From Acidimicrobiales bacterium (lineage in GTDB: Bacteria; Actinomycetota; Acidimicrobiia; Acidimicrobiales; UBA8190), in NCBI GenBank assembly GCA_035531755.1, contig DATKSK010000076.1, forward strand, positions 1-43,162: a stretch of DNA of 43,162 bases, written 5' to 3'. Of the stretch, positions 16,798 to 25,943 are shown piece after piece; the first letter of the stretch is position 1, and the number at the start of each line of letters is the position of its first letter. The notes under the pieces are model-generated. The model made no database searches, was not told where the DNA came from, and saw nothing but the letters and a program-made list of their open reading frames with translations. Both the position numbers and the translations under genes were made by a program.

Positions 16798-17393
16798 TCG
16801 GCTGGCTCCGGGGCGAGGTCCTGGCCCGCACCGCCGAGGGCGAGGTCCTCCTCGACGTGGGCGGCGTGGGGTACCGCCTGACCGTGTCGCCCGCCCTGCT
16901 CGCCGCGGTGGGCGACCGTGGCGCTCCGGTCGAGTTGCACGTGCACACGCACGTGCGCGAGGACGCCATCGTGCTCTACGGGTTCGCCACGGCCGAGGAG
17001 CGCCGCTGCTTCGAGGCGTTGCTCGGTGCCCACGGCGTCGGTCCCGCCCTCGCACTCTCCGTCCTGAGCGCGTTGCGTCCACCGGACCTGGTGCGGGCCG
17101 TCCTGGACGAGGACCTCGGTGCTCTGTGTGCCGTGCCGGGCGTCGGGCGCAAGACCGCGGCGCGGCTGGTCCTCGACCTCCGGTCCCGACTCGAGCTGCC
17201 CGAGTTCTCCGGCGACGGGGTGCCGGGGGGGAGCGGGGCGCCCTCCGAGGCCCGCAGTGAGGTTCGGGCCGCCCTGGCCGAGCTCGGGTACGGCCCCGAC
17301 GAGATCCGCCGGGCCCTCGACGGCGTCCCCGACGAGGGGGCCGTCGAGGAACTGCTCCGGCAGGCGCTGCGGGAGCTGGCGGGCGCCCGGTGA
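16794..17393 (+). CDS. ruvA: Holliday junction branch-migration protein RuvA
   Basis: A 199-residue DNA-binding subunit that forms tetramers on four-way junctions and loads Ruv[21 protein letters not shown] and GVGYRLTVS form the OB-fold (1-62). The two helix-hairpin-helix motifs are in [17 protein letters not shown] and [20 protein letters not shown], and the RuvB-binding domain III (about 150-199) ends in [15 protein letters not shown] 16794 overlaps the ruvC stop by 4 bases, and its own stop overlaps ruvB the same way. Confidence 0.96.
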   Translation: MIGWLRGEVLARTAEGEVLLDVGGVGYRLTVSPALLAAVGDRGAPVELHVHTHVREDAIVLYGFATAEERRCFEALLGAHGVGPALALSVLSALRPPDLVRAVLDEDLGALCAVPGVGRKTAARLVLDLRSRLELPEFSGDGVPGGSGAPSEARSEVRAALAELGYGPDEIRRALDGVPDEGAVEELLRQALRELAGAR

Positions 17394-18598
17394 GCGGCCG
17401 TCGTGAGGTCGTGGCCGGTGCTGCCGGTGCTGCCGGTGCTGCCGGTGCTGCCGGTGCTGCCGGTGCTGCCGGGGGGCCCGGAGCCGACGCGCCGAGCTCC
17501 GACCCGTTCGGCATGGACCCGCTGGGCCCGCTGGACCCCTTGAGCACCGAGCCGTTGGGTGAGGACGGCATGCCCCGCCCCGTCAACCCGCTGCCCGACC
17601 CGACCGAGTTCGCCGAAGAGGTCCGGCTGCGGCCCCGGCGCCTCGAGGAGTTCCTGGGCCAGCCACAGCTGACCGAGCACCTCGAGATCGTGCTCGAGGC
17701 CGCCCGACGCCGGGACCAGCCGGTCGACCATCTGCTGTTCGCAGGCCCACCGGGTCTCGGCAAGACGTCGCTCGCCGGCATCGTTGCCGCCGAGATGGGC
17801 GTGGGCCTGCGCATCACGTCGGGCCCGGCGCTCGCCCGGGCGGGCGACCTCGCTGCGCTGCTCACCGACCTCCAGCACGGTGACGTCCTGTTCATCGACG
17901 AGATCCACCGCCTGCCGCGGCCGGTGGAGGAAGTCCTCTATCCGGCGATGGAGGACTTCAAGCTCGACATCCTCATCGGCAAGGGGCCGACGGCCCGTTC
18001 GATCCGGTTGGACCTGCCCCGGTTCACCCTGGTGGGGGCGACCACGCGCACCGGGCTGTTGACAGGCCCGCTGCGCGACCGGTTCGGCTTCGTGGGGCGC
18101 CTCGACCTGTACTCGCCCGACGACCTGCAGGGGATCGTGGTGCGTTCGGCGGGGATCCTGGGTGTGGAGGTGGAGCTCGAAGGCGCGTGGAAGATCGCAT
18201 CGCGCGCTCGGGGGACGCCCCGGATCGCCAACCGCCTCCTGCGCCGGGTGCGCGACTTCGTGGAAGTGCGCGCCCAGGGCGCCATCACGGCGTCGCTGGC
18301 GGCCGAGGGGCTCGAGCTGTTCGGCGTCGACGAACTGGGCCTGGACAAGGTGGACCGGGCCATTCTCGATACCCTGTGCCGCCGGTTCGACGGTCGGCCC
18401 GTCGGGCTCGTGACGCTGGCGCACTGTGTGGGGGAGGAGCCCGACACCGTCGAGGACGCCTACGAGCCCTACCTCCTCCAGCAGGGCCTGCTCCAACGGA
18501 CCCCGCGTGGGCGGGTGGCCACCCCCCGGGCGTTCGCTCACCTGGGCGAGGTGGCCCCAAGCCACCAGCTGCAGGCGGCGTCGCCCACCCTGTGGTGA
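17390..18598 (+). CDS. ruvB: Holliday junction ATP-dependent helicase RuvB
   Basis: A 402-residue AAA+ motor for branch migration. Walker A is GPPGLGKT, Walker B is LFIDEIHRL, sensor 1 is LVGATTRTG, and the arginine finger region is GPLRDRFGF. The C-terminal winged helix includes [23 protein letters not shown] and ends near [15 protein letters not shown]. It is about 55 residues longer than usual because of a low-complexity N-terminus, including a (Gly-Ala-Ala) tract from nine-base repeats, before the conserved [14 protein letters not shown] 17390 overlaps the ruvA stop; a start nearer the conserved region is possible but lacks the coupling. Confidence 0.96.
   Translation: MSGRREVVAGAAGAAGAAGAAGAAGAAGGPGADAPSSDPFGMDPLGPLDPLSTEPLGEDGMPRPVNPLPDPTEFAEEVRLRPRRLEEFLGQPQLTEHLEIVLEAARRRDQPVDHLLFAGPPGLGKTSLAGIVAAEMGVGLRITSGPALARAGDLAALLTDLQHGDVLFIDEIHRLPRPVEEVLYPAMEDFKLDILIGKGPTARSIRLDLPRFTLVGATTRTGLLTGPLRDRFGFVGRLDLYSPDDLQGIVVRSAGILGVEVELEGAWKIASRARGTPRIANRLLRRVRDFVEVRAQGAITASLAAEGLELFGVDELGLDKVDRAILDTLCRRFDGRPVGLVTLAHCVGEEPDTVEDAYEPYLLQQGLLQRTPRGRVATPRAFAHLGEVAPSHQLQAASPTLW
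17414..17467 (+). repeat. 9-base tandem repeat x6 in ruvB
   Basis: Six perfect copies of GCCGGTGCT encode (Ala-Gly-Ala)6 near the RuvB N-terminus, in frame. Confidence 0.95.
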
Positions 18599-18677
18599 CG
18601 ACGAGGGGGGACGCTTCGTCGGCGTCCTGATGGTGGTGCCGGGGACGGCCTGCTGAGGCCCCGAGGCGCCCCTGGAG

Positions 18678-18683
18678 TAACAT
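18678..18683 (+). promoter_or_regulatory. Candidate -10 hexamer for yajC-secD-secF
   Basis: TAACAT lies in the 127-base gap after ruvB and 42 bases before the yajC ATG. A CCGGAGACC sequence about 14 bases before the ATG could be the ribosome site. The rest of the gap shows no other signal. Confidence 0.4.
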
Positions 18684-18725
18684 CGGCCGTTCCGAAAATC
18701 CCCGGAGACCGCCATCCCACTCCCC

Positions 18726-19430
18726 ATGCACAGCGCGCCCGCCGTCCTCGCCTCCTTGTGGGCGGCATCGAGCTCGACCACCAAGACGACGCAGGGCAAC
18801 GCCTTCGTCTCGATCCTGCCACTCCTTGTCATCTTCGGGCTGGCCTACTTCTTCTTCCTGCGGCCGCGGGCGCAGGCGGCGCGCCGCCAGCGCGACACGC
18901 TCATGGAGCTCTCCGCCGGTGACGAGGTCCTGACCGGCGCCGGGATCTTCGGAACGGTCCTCGACGTCGAGGCCGACCGCGTCACCCTGGAGACGGCCCC
19001 CGGCACCCGTATCACCGTGCTGCGCTCGACCATCGCCCGGAGGCTCACGGAGCCCATCGACAACGAGCCGGGCTGGGACGATCGCGACGAGAACGAGGCG
19101 CATGACGCCTACCACGAATACGAGCACGGCCACGAGCACGACGCCGACCACGAGCACGACGCCGACCACGAGCACGACGCCGACCACGAGCACGACGCCG
19201 ACCACGAGCATGACGCCGACCACGAGCATGACGCCGACCACGAGGCGGTGCAGGGTCACGAGGTGAACGGCGTTGCCGGCCACGACGAGCACGACGCGGA
19301 CGCGCCGACGGACGTCGGCAGTGGCGCGCAGGGGGACCACGGGACCTCCGGCGCGCCCGGGGACGCATCGGGCCCGGCCCACGGGGACGAGGACGACCAC
19401 GACGGTTCCGGGGAGAAGCGCACGCGGTGA
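18726..19430 (+). CDS. yajC: Preprotein translocase subunit YajC with His/Asp-rich tail
   Basis: A 234-residue protein. Residues 27-47 form the single membrane segment (ILPLLVIFGLAYFFFLRPRA), followed by the YajC domain GDEVLTGAGIFGTVLDVEADRVTLE and an RSTIARRL stretch, so about the first 110 residues match ordinary YajC. The rest is a tail made of six EHDADH repeats and more His, Asp, Glu and Gly, with over 20 histidines, resembling metal-binding tails. In YajC the C-terminus is cytoplasmic. YajC associates with SecDF, whose genes follow directly: the stop overlaps the secD start as GTGA. Confidence 0.9.
   Translation: MHSAPAVLASLWAASSSTTKTTQGNAFVSILPLLVIFGLAYFFFLRPRAQAARRQRDTLMELSAGDEVLTGAGIFGTVLDVEADRVTLETAPGTRITVLRSTIARRLTEPIDNEPGWDDRDENEAHDAYHEYEHGHEHDADHEHDADHEHDADHEHDADHEHDADHEHDADHEAVQGHEVNGVAGHDEHDADAPTDVGSGAQGDHGTSGAPGDASGPAHGDEDDHDGSGEKRTR
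19134..19241 (+). repeat. 18-base tandem repeat x6 in yajC
   Basis: Six copies of GAGCACGACGCCGACCAC (the last two with CAT for CAC) encode Glu-His-Asp-Ala-Asp-His in frame. The two variant copies adjoin, which suggests growth by slippage or unequal exchange. Confidence 0.96.
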
Positions 19431-20953
19431 AGCGCTCGCTCGTCGTCAGCCTGGCCACCACGATCGTCATCGCGGTGGCCGTCTTCGGCGCCACGCTCGG
19501 TGCCGGGTGGGCGCCCAAGCTGGGGCTCGACCTGGCCGGCGGGTCCGAGGTCGTCTACAAGCCGGCCCACGCGATCCCGAGCGGCGAGATGGACACGACG
19601 GTCAACATCATCCGGAACCGTGTCGACGCCGCCGGCGTGTCGGGGGCCGAGGTGAGCTCCCAGGGGGGCAACGTCGTCGTGCAGTTCCCGGGCATCAGCA
19701 ACCCCCAGGCGCTGATCGACCTCATCGGCCAGACGGCCCAGCTCTACTTCCGCCCCGTCCTGTGCGGAGCCGCCCCCTACAACGCCCCGGCCAAGGGCAA
19801 GGCCCCGACGGGCGCGCTGCCGGCGTGCCAGCCCACCTACGCCACGACCCAGGCCAACCTGGCGGTGACCCCGAACTCGAGCTCCCCGAACGGCTACACC
19901 GCCAACTCGGTGCCTCCCGACCCGACCTTCACCCCGTACGCCTCGACCACCGCCGCCCAGGACGACCCCAACAAGGTGGTCCTCTTGAAGGCTGACCCGT
20001 TGGCGGGCGCGCAGCAGTACTCCCGCTTCGTGCTCGGGCCGTCTCCGCTGCACGGAAACGCCATCGCCTCGGCGTCGGCGGTGTTCGACACGACCATCAA
20101 CGCCTGGGCGGTGAGCTACACCCTGACCTCGAAGGGCTCGCCTGCCTGGGACCAGGTGGCCCAGCAGAGCTTCCACCAGTACGTCGCCATCGACCTCGAC
20201 GGCCTCGTCGAGTCGGCACCGATCATCCAGCCCGACGTGACGGCGTTCTCGTCGTTCCAGGGGAAGGGTGAGATCAGCGGGAACTTCACCCAGGCGACGG
20301 CCAAGAACCTCGCCCTGGAGCTCAACTACGGTGCCCTGCCCGTCCGCCTGAACATCCTCACCCGTGAGAGCGTCTCGCCGACCCTCGGGAAGTCCTCGCT
20401 GAAGGCCGGCCTGCTGGCCGGCATCGGCGGCCTGGCCCTGGTGCTCATCTACACGATCCTCTACTACCGCGTGCTCGGGATCGTCGTGGTGGCCGGCCTC
20501 CTGACCACGGCCGGGTTGCTGTGGGCGATCGTCTCCGCCCTCGGGCACTCGGCGATGAACCTGACCCTCGACCTGGCCGGCGTGACGGGCGTCATCGTCT
20601 CGGTCGGGATCACGGTGGATTCCTACATCGTCTACTTCGAACGACTCAAAGACGAGGCGCGCTCGGGGAGATCCGTGCGCACCAGTGTCGACCGTAGTTT
20701 CCGGGGCGCCTTCCGGACCGTGCTGGCGGCCGACGCCGTGTCCCTCGCCGCCGCCATCGTGCTGTACATCTTCGCCGTGGGGTCGGTCCGTGGCTTCGCC
20801 TTCTTCCTGGGACTGTCCACCCTCCTCGACGTCTTCACCACCTTCTTCTTCACCCGCCCGCTCGTGATCCTGCTCGGGCGGAGCCGGTGGATCACCGAGG
20901 CCCGCGGCTTCGGCGTGGCGCGGGGGCTGGCCATGGAGAGCGAGGCGGCATGA
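19427..20953 (+). CDS. secD: Protein translocase subunit SecD
   Basis: A 508-residue RND-type membrane protein that uses the proton gradient to help pull proteins through SecYEG. After the first membrane helix comes the D1 motif LGLDLAGGSEVVY, then a large periplasmic domain (about 45-315). FDTTINAWAVSYTLTSKGS and GKGEISGNFTQATAKNLALELNYGALP lead to five further membrane helices (about 325-495). VGITVDSYIVYFERLKDEA carries the proton-relay Asp. It has a periplasmic insert rich in Pro/Thr/Ser (about 115-185), usual in actinobacteria as far as I recall. GTG 19427 overlaps yajC and the stop overlaps secF. Confidence 0.95.
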   Translation: MKRSLVVSLATTIVIAVAVFGATLGAGWAPKLGLDLAGGSEVVYKPAHAIPSGEMDTTVNIIRNRVDAAGVSGAEVSSQGGNVVVQFPGISNPQALIDLIGQTAQLYFRPVLCGAAPYNAPAKGKAPTGALPACQPTYATTQANLAVTPNSSSPNGYTANSVPPDPTFTPYASTTAAQDDPNKVVLLKADPLAGAQQYSRFVLGPSPLHGNAIASASAVFDTTINAWAVSYTLTSKGSPAWDQVAQQSFHQYVAIDLDGLVESAPIIQPDVTAFSSFQGKGEISGNFTQATAKNLALELNYGALPVRLNILTRESVSPTLGKSSLKAGLLAGIGGLALVLIYTILYYRVLGIVVVAGLLTTAGLLWAIVSALGHSAMNLTLDLAGVTGVIVSVGITVDSYIVYFERLKDEARSGRSVRTSVDRSFRGAFRTVLAADAVSLAAAIVLYIFAVGSVRGFAFFLGLSTLLDVFTTFFFTRPLVILLGRSRWITEARGFGVARGLAMESEAA

Positions 20954-22335
20954 GCGTGATCGACGAGGACGTCGAGCAGGAAGCGGCGACGAAGCGCCCG
21001 AACGCCTTCGTCCGCCTGTACCGGGGCGACACGTCGTTCGACTTCGTCGGCCGCCGTCGGTGGTGGTACGCGCTGTCCGCCGTCATCATCGTCGCCGGCT
21101 TGGCGTCGTTCGCGGTGAGAGGCTTCAACTGGGGTATCGAGTTCAAGGGCGGGACCTCGTGGGAGGTCCCGGCCAACGGGCACACCGTGAGCGACGTGCA
21201 GACCGCCGTCACCCGTGCCGGGCTCACCGGCGCCACCGTCCAGGTCCTGGGCCGCGGGGCCGACGCCCACGTCCAGGTCCAGGCCGACCTCAACAAGCAG
21301 GCGAGCAGCCAACAGACGAGGATCAAGCAGGCCGTGACCGAGGCCCTGGCGAGCATCGGCCACGTTCCCGCCCCCCTGGTGTCGGTCACCGACATCGGTC
21401 CCACGTGGGGGAGCCAGATCAGCCAGAAAGCCGTCATCGCCGTTCTCGTCTTCTTCGTGGTGGTGGTCGTCTACATCTCGTTCCGGTTCGAGTGGAAGAT
21501 GGCCATGGCGGCGCTCATCGCGGTGATCCACGACCTCGCCGTGACGGCCGGGGTCTACTCGTTGGCGGGCTTCCAGGTCACCCCGGACACGGTGATCGCC
21601 CTGCTGACCATTCTCGGGTACTCGCTCTACGACACGGTGGTGGTGTTCGACCGCGTCAAGGAGAACAGCAAGGGCCTCACGGCGTCGGGCCGCATGACGT
21701 ACGAGGACATCGTCAACCTGTCGATGAACCAGACCCTCGCCCGGTCGATCAACACCTCGCTGGTGGCCATCCTGCCGGTGCTGGCCGTGCTCGTCATCGG
21801 TGCCCAGCTGCTCGGTGCCACGACCCTGCAGTACTTCGGGCTCGCCCTCGTCATCGGTCTCACCTCAGGGGCCTATTCGTCGATCTTCATCGCATCGCCC
21901 GTCCTGGCGTCGCTGAAGGAGCGCGAGCCGCGCTACATCAGCATCCGCAACAAGCTCGCCAACCGCTCGGACCGGGCCGGGCTCCTCACGCCGAGGCAGG
22001 CCGCCACGCTGGCCCTGGCGGGCGGCGCCGGCGGGACGAGGGGCGGCGGGTCACAGGGCACGAACGCCCGGCGCCGGGCGCAGGCCGCCCAGGGCGCGCC
22101 CGGCGTGCTGCGTCCGGGCTCAGCGACGCGACGCCCGCCCGCGGCCGACGCCGGGGCGGATCTCGACGACGCCCCCGGTACGGACGAGGACGTGGCCACC
22201 CCGGCGCGCGCCGGTGCCGGGAGCAGATCGAACGGCTCGGGCCGTGGTGCTCGCCCGGCCGCGTCCGGCCAGGCTCGCCCCGCGCCCCGGCCCCGCAAGG
22301 GCAAGGGTGGCAAGAAGGGCGGCCGTCGCCGCTAG
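20950..22335 (+). CDS. secF: Protein translocase subunit SecF
   Basis: A 461-residue partner of SecD with six membrane helices. A cytoplasmic N-terminus includes YRGDTSFDFVGRRRWWYALS, and the first helix is followed by NWGIEFKGGTSWEV, the SecF form of D1. The central membrane block has FRFEWKMAMAALIAVIHDLA and ILGYSLYDTVVVFDRVKEN with the conserved Asp. From about residue 335 there is a cytoplasmic tail of some 125 residues, first Ala/Gly/Arg-rich and ending in a Lys/Arg-rich stretch (KGKGGKKGGRRR), much longer than in E. coli. ATG 20950 overlaps the secD stop as ATGA. Confidence 0.95.
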   Translation: MSVIDEDVEQEAATKRPNAFVRLYRGDTSFDFVGRRRWWYALSAVIIVAGLASFAVRGFNWGIEFKGGTSWEVPANGHTVSDVQTAVTRAGLTGATVQVLGRGADAHVQVQADLNKQASSQQTRIKQAVTEALASIGHVPAPLVSVTDIGPTWGSQISQKAVIAVLVFFVVVVVYISFRFEWKMAMAALIAVIHDLAVTAGVYSLAGFQVTPDTVIALLTILGYSLYDTVVVFDRVKENSKGLTASGRMTYEDIVNLSMNQTLARSINTSLVAILPVLAVLVIGAQLLGATTLQYFGLALVIGLTSGAYSSIFIASPVLASLKEREPRYISIRNKLANRSDRAGLLTPRQAATLALAGGAGGTRGGGSQGTNARRRAQAAQGAPGVLRPGSATRRPPAADAGADLDDAPGTDEDVATPARAGAGSRSNGSGRGARPAASGQARPAPRPRKGKGGKKGGRRR

Positions 22336-22405
22336 CCGTTCCTGGGCTTCTGGCGTTCGGGCTCGCGAGAGGTCGGGGTCAGACCGCTCGGGCCGGTGGG
22401 GCGGG

Positions 22406-22411
22406 TACGGT
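22406..22411 (+). promoter_or_regulatory. -10 hexamer of rel (leaderless)
   Basis: TACGGT is followed by 6 bases and the GTG start at 22418. A leaderless transcript starting at the start codon is predicted. Confidence 0.6.
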
Positions 22412-22417
22412 GAGTGG

Positions 22418-24661
22418 GTGGTCACCGTCGAGCGCCTGGCTGCACCGTTCCGCCGCCCGACGATGCTCGACGACCTGGTGGGGGGCGTGCTGGCGGCCTA
22501 CGACGCCCGCCGGCCGCGGTCCCCGGCCGCCGACGCGAAGCTGATCGCCCGGGCCGGCCAGCTCGCCGAGGAGTCCCACCGGGGCCAGTTGCGCCAGACC
22601 GGCGAGCCCTACATCACCCACCCCGTGGCGGTGGCCACGATCGTGGCCGACCTCGGCCTCGATGCCCGTTCGGTGGCGGCCGCCCTCCTGCACGACGCCG
22701 TCGAGGACACCGGGCTCACCCTCGAAAAGGTCACCGAGGAGTTCGGGCCCGAGGTGGCCGTCATCGTCGACGGGGTGACGAAGCTCGACCGCCTGCAGTT
22801 CGACTCCAAGGAGGCGCAGCAGGCCGCCACCGTCCGCAAGATGCTCGTGGCCATGGCCAACGACTGGCGCGTGCTCGTCATCAAGCTGGCCGACCGCCTC
22901 CACAACATGCGCACCGTCGCCGTGATGCCGGAGTGGAAGCAGCGCCGCACCGCCCAGGAGACCCTCGACATCTACGCGCCGCTGGCGCACCGCCTCGGGA
23001 TCCAGGAGCTGAAGTGGCAGCTCGAGGACCTGGCCTTCGCCACCTTGCACCCCAAGCGCTACGCGGAGATCGAGCAGATGGTGGCCACCCGGGCCCCCGA
23101 GCGCGACGAGTACCTGGCCAACGTCCTGGTGGCCGTGCGCGAGCGGCTCAACGCCTCGGGGGTCAAGGCCGACGTCACCGGGCGGCCGAAGCACCTGTGG
23201 AGCATCTACGAGAAGATGGTGGTGCGCGGCAAGGAGTTCGCCGAGATCCACGACCTGGTCGGCATCCGCGTCATCGTGGAGTCCGAAAAGGACTGCTGGG
23301 CCGCCCTCGGCTCGATCCACGCCATCTGGAGCCCGGTGCAGGGCCGCTTCAAGGACTACATCAACAGCCCGAAGTTCAACCTCTACCAGTCGCTGCACAC
23401 CACCGTGATCGGGCTCGAGGGCAAGCCCATCGAGGTGCAGATCCGGACCCAGGAGATGCACCGGCGCGCCGAGTACGGGATCGCCGCGCACTGGGGCTAC
23501 AAGGAGCAGTCCAAGGACGGGGCGGCCGCCACCACGGCCGAGATGGCCTGGCTGCAGCGGATCGTCGACTGGCAGCAGGACACCATCGACCCCTTCGAGT
23601 TCCTCGAGACGCTCAAGCTCGACCTCGAGCAGGACGAGGTCTACGTCTTCACGCCCAAGGGCAAGGTCATCGCCCTGGCCGCGGGGTCGACGCCCATCGA
23701 CTTCGCCTACTCGATCCACACCGAGGTCGGGCACCGCTGCATCGGGGCGAAGGTGAACGGCCGGCTGGTCCCCCTGGACACGCCGATGCAGTCGGCCGAC
23801 ACCATCGAGATCATCACCTCGAAGGTCCCCTCCGCCGGCCCGTCGCGCGATTGGCTCCAGATCGTGGCGTCGCCGCGGGCGCGCAACAAGATCCGACAGT
23901 GGTTCTCGCGCGAGCGGCGCGAGGACGCCATGGACACCGGCCGCGAGGAGCTGATCAAGGCGTTGCGCCGCGAGGGCCTGCCGGTGCAGAAGCTGGCCGC
24001 CTCGAACGCCCTGGAGCGCCTGGCCGGGGACATGAACTACCTCGACCTCGACGCCCTGCACGCCGCCATCGGCGACGGCCACGTGTCGGCGCGCTCGGTC
24101 GCCCAGCGCCTGGCGCGCGACCTGCGCGGGGGCGGGGGCGAGGAGCAGTTGCCGACCGCGGTGGGCCCGGGCCTGAGCACGCGTACGCGGCGCGGCTCGC
24201 CCGTCGGCGTCTACGTCGAGGGGCTCGACGACGTCATGGTGCGGCTGTCGCGCTGCTGCACCCCGGTCCCGGGCGACCAGATCGTGGGCTTCGTCACCCG
24301 CGGGCGCGGGGTGAGCGTGCACCGGGCGGACTGCGCCAACGCCTCCGCCCTGGCGGCCGGGGGCCAGGAGCGCATGATCGAGGTGGAATGGGACCGCGAG
24401 GGGACCACGGTGTTCGTGGCGTCCATCGAGGTGCTGGCCTTCGACCGCTCACGCCTGCTGGCGGACGTCACCCGGGTGGTGTCCGAGCACCACCTCAACA
24501 TCGTGTCGTCGTCCTCGCAGACCGCCCCCGACCGCGTCAGCCGCATGCACTTCGACGTGGAGCTGGCCGACCCCGGGCACCTCGAGTCGCTCCTCAGCTC
24601 GCTCAAGCACCTCGACGGCGTGTTCGACGCCTTCCGCACGCTGCCCGGCCGGAAGGGCTGA
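22418..24661 (+). CDS. rel: Bifunctional (p)ppGpp synthase/hydrolase
   Basis: A 747-residue long RSH protein that makes and degrades the alarmone (p)ppGpp. The hydrolase domain has the intact HDxxED motif (LLHDAVEDT, His92-Asp93) with THPVAVATIVADLGLD and DRLHNMRT, so hydrolysis should be active. The synthetase domain carries RFKDYI at 310-315; the RFKD form is that of bifunctional enzymes, as opposed to the acidic form of monofunctional RelA. YQSLHTTVIGLEGKPIEVQI follows. TGS (about 400-460: VFTPKGKVIALAAGSTPIDF), a helical/zinc-finger region with RCCTPVPGD, and a C-terminal ACT domain complete it. It starts a unit that probably includes hisS. Confidence 0.96.
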   Translation: MVTVERLAAPFRRPTMLDDLVGGVLAAYDARRPRSPAADAKLIARAGQLAEESHRGQLRQTGEPYITHPVAVATIVADLGLDARSVAAALLHDAVEDTGLTLEKVTEEFGPEVAVIVDGVTKLDRLQFDSKEAQQAATVRKMLVAMANDWRVLVIKLADRLHNMRTVAVMPEWKQRRTAQETLDIYAPLAHRLGIQELKWQLEDLAFATLHPKRYAEIEQMVATRAPERDEYLANVLVAVRERLNASGVKADVTGRPKHLWSIYEKMVVRGKEFAEIHDLVGIRVIVESEKDCWAALGSIHAIWSPVQGRFKDYINSPKFNLYQSLHTTVIGLEGKPIEVQIRTQEMHRRAEYGIAAHWGYKEQSKDGAAATTAEMAWLQRIVDWQQDTIDPFEFLETLKLDLEQDEVYVFTPKGKVIALAAGSTPIDFAYSIHTEVGHRCIGAKVNGRLVPLDTPMQSADTIEIITSKVPSAGPSRDWLQIVASPRARNKIRQWFSRERREDAMDTGREELIKALRREGLPVQKLAASNALERLAGDMNYLDLDALHAAIGDGHVSARSVAQRLARDLRGGGGEEQLPTAVGPGLSTRTRRGSPVGVYVEGLDDVMVRLSRCCTPVPGDQIVGFVTRGRGVSVHRADCANASALAAGGQERMIEVEWDREGTTVFVASIEVLAFDRSRLLADVTRVVSEHHLNIVSSSSQTAPDRVSRMHFDVELADPGHLESLLSSLKHLDGVFDAFRTLPGRKG

Positions 24662-24668
24662 GCCACAG

Positions 24669-25943
24669 GTGGGCGAGCACCAGGCGCCGCTGCGCGCCCC
24701 CGCGGGAACCCACGACGTGCTGTGGCCGGACTCGGCGCGCTGGGAGCGGCTGGTGGGCGAGTTCGCCCGCCGGGCGCGCCTGGCGGGGTTCGGGCTCGTG
24801 CTCAGCCCCATGTTCGAGGACGCCGCCCTCTTCCGCCGCGGCATCGGCGACGAGAGCGACGTGGTGCGCAAGGAGATGTACGAGTTCGCCGATCGGGGCG
24901 GGCGCGACGTGGCGCTGCGCCCCGAGGGCACGGCGTCGGTGGTGCGGGCCTTCGTACAGCACCACCCGCCGGTGCCGTGGAAGGCGTGGTACGTCACGCC
25001 GGCGTTCCGCTACGAGCGGCCCCAGGCGGGCCGCTACAAGCAGCACCATCAGCTCGGGGTGGAGGTGCTCGGTACCGACGACGCCGACGTCGACGTCGAG
25101 GTGATCGCGCTGGCCGCCGGCCTGTACGCCTGGCTCGGCCTCGAGCGGGTGGACCTGGCTGTGAATTCCATGGGCTGCGCCGAGTGCAGGCCGGCGTACC
25201 TCGACGCGCTGCGGGCCTATCTGGACGAGCACCGCGACGAGCTGTGCGACGAGCACCGTGAGCGGTACCGGGTGAACCCGCTTCGGGTCCTCGACTGCAA
25301 GCGCCCGGCGTGCCGCGCCGCCACCGAGAGCGCGCCCCGCATCACCGATTACCTCGACGAGGCGTGCGCCGCCCACCTGGCCCGCGTGCGGGAGGGCCTG
25401 GGCGCCCTCGGCGTCGCCCACCGGCTGGAGCCGCGGCTGGTGCGGGGGCTCGACTACTACACCCGCACGACGTTCGAGTTCTCGGCGCTGGCGCTCACGT
25501 CCGCCCAGAACGCCGTGGGCGGCGGGGGCCGCTACGACGGCCTGGCCGAGGCCATCGGGGGTGAGCCCACGCCCGGCATCGGCTTCGGCATCGGCATCGA
25601 GAGGCTCCTCATGGCCTGCGACGCCGAGGGTGTGTTCCCGGTCGCACCGCCATCGCCGGACGCCTTCGTGGTCGATGTGACGGGCGGCGAGGTGGCGCGC
25701 GACCTCACCGCCGAGCTGCGGGCGGCGGGCCTGGCGGCGGTGCGCGCCTACGATGGGCGGTCGCTGAAGTCCCAGCTCAAGCAGGCTGATCGCTCGGGCG
25801 CCCGCTACGCGCTGATCGTGGGGCCCGACGAGCTCGAGCGCCACGTGGTGACGGTGCGTCCCCTGCGTGCCGAGGGGGCCCAGGAGCCGGTGGGGCGGGA
25901 CGAGGTGGTGGCCTGGCTGACGGACGCGGGGAGCGAGCGGTGA
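24669..25943 (+). CDS. hisS: Histidine--tRNA ligase
   Basis: A 424-residue class II synthetase. APAGTHDVLWPDSARWERL is the usual N-terminal block. DVALRPEGTASVVRAF and FRYERPQAGRYKQHHQLGVE include motif 2, LVRGLDYYTRTTFEF is the histidine-binding loop, GGGGRYDGL and GIGFGIGIERLL (motif 3) follow, and the anticodon-binding domain occupies about 325-424. GTG 24669 lies 7 bases after rel, with CCACAGGTGG around it. Its stop overlaps aspS as GTGA. Confidence 0.96.
   Translation: MGEHQAPLRAPAGTHDVLWPDSARWERLVGEFARRARLAGFGLVLSPMFEDAALFRRGIGDESDVVRKEMYEFADRGGRDVALRPEGTASVVRAFVQHHPPVPWKAWYVTPAFRYERPQAGRYKQHHQLGVEVLGTDDADVDVEVIALAAGLYAWLGLERVDLAVNSMGCAECRPAYLDALRAYLDEHRDELCDEHRERYRVNPLRVLDCKRPACRAATESAPRITDYLDEACAAHLARVREGLGALGVAHRLEPRLVRGLDYYTRTTFEFSALALTSAQNAVGGGGRYDGLAEAIGGEPTPGIGFGIGIERLLMACDAEGVFPVAPPSPDAFVVDVTGGEVARDLTAELRAAGLAAVRAYDGRSLKSQLKQADRSGARYALIVGPDELERHVVTVRPLRAEGAQEPVGRDEVVAWLTDAGSER

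Noticed and set aside
22418-24661. Monofunctional RelA synthetase
   Set aside because: The HDxxED hydrolase motif is intact and the RFKD form is that of bifunctional enzymes.
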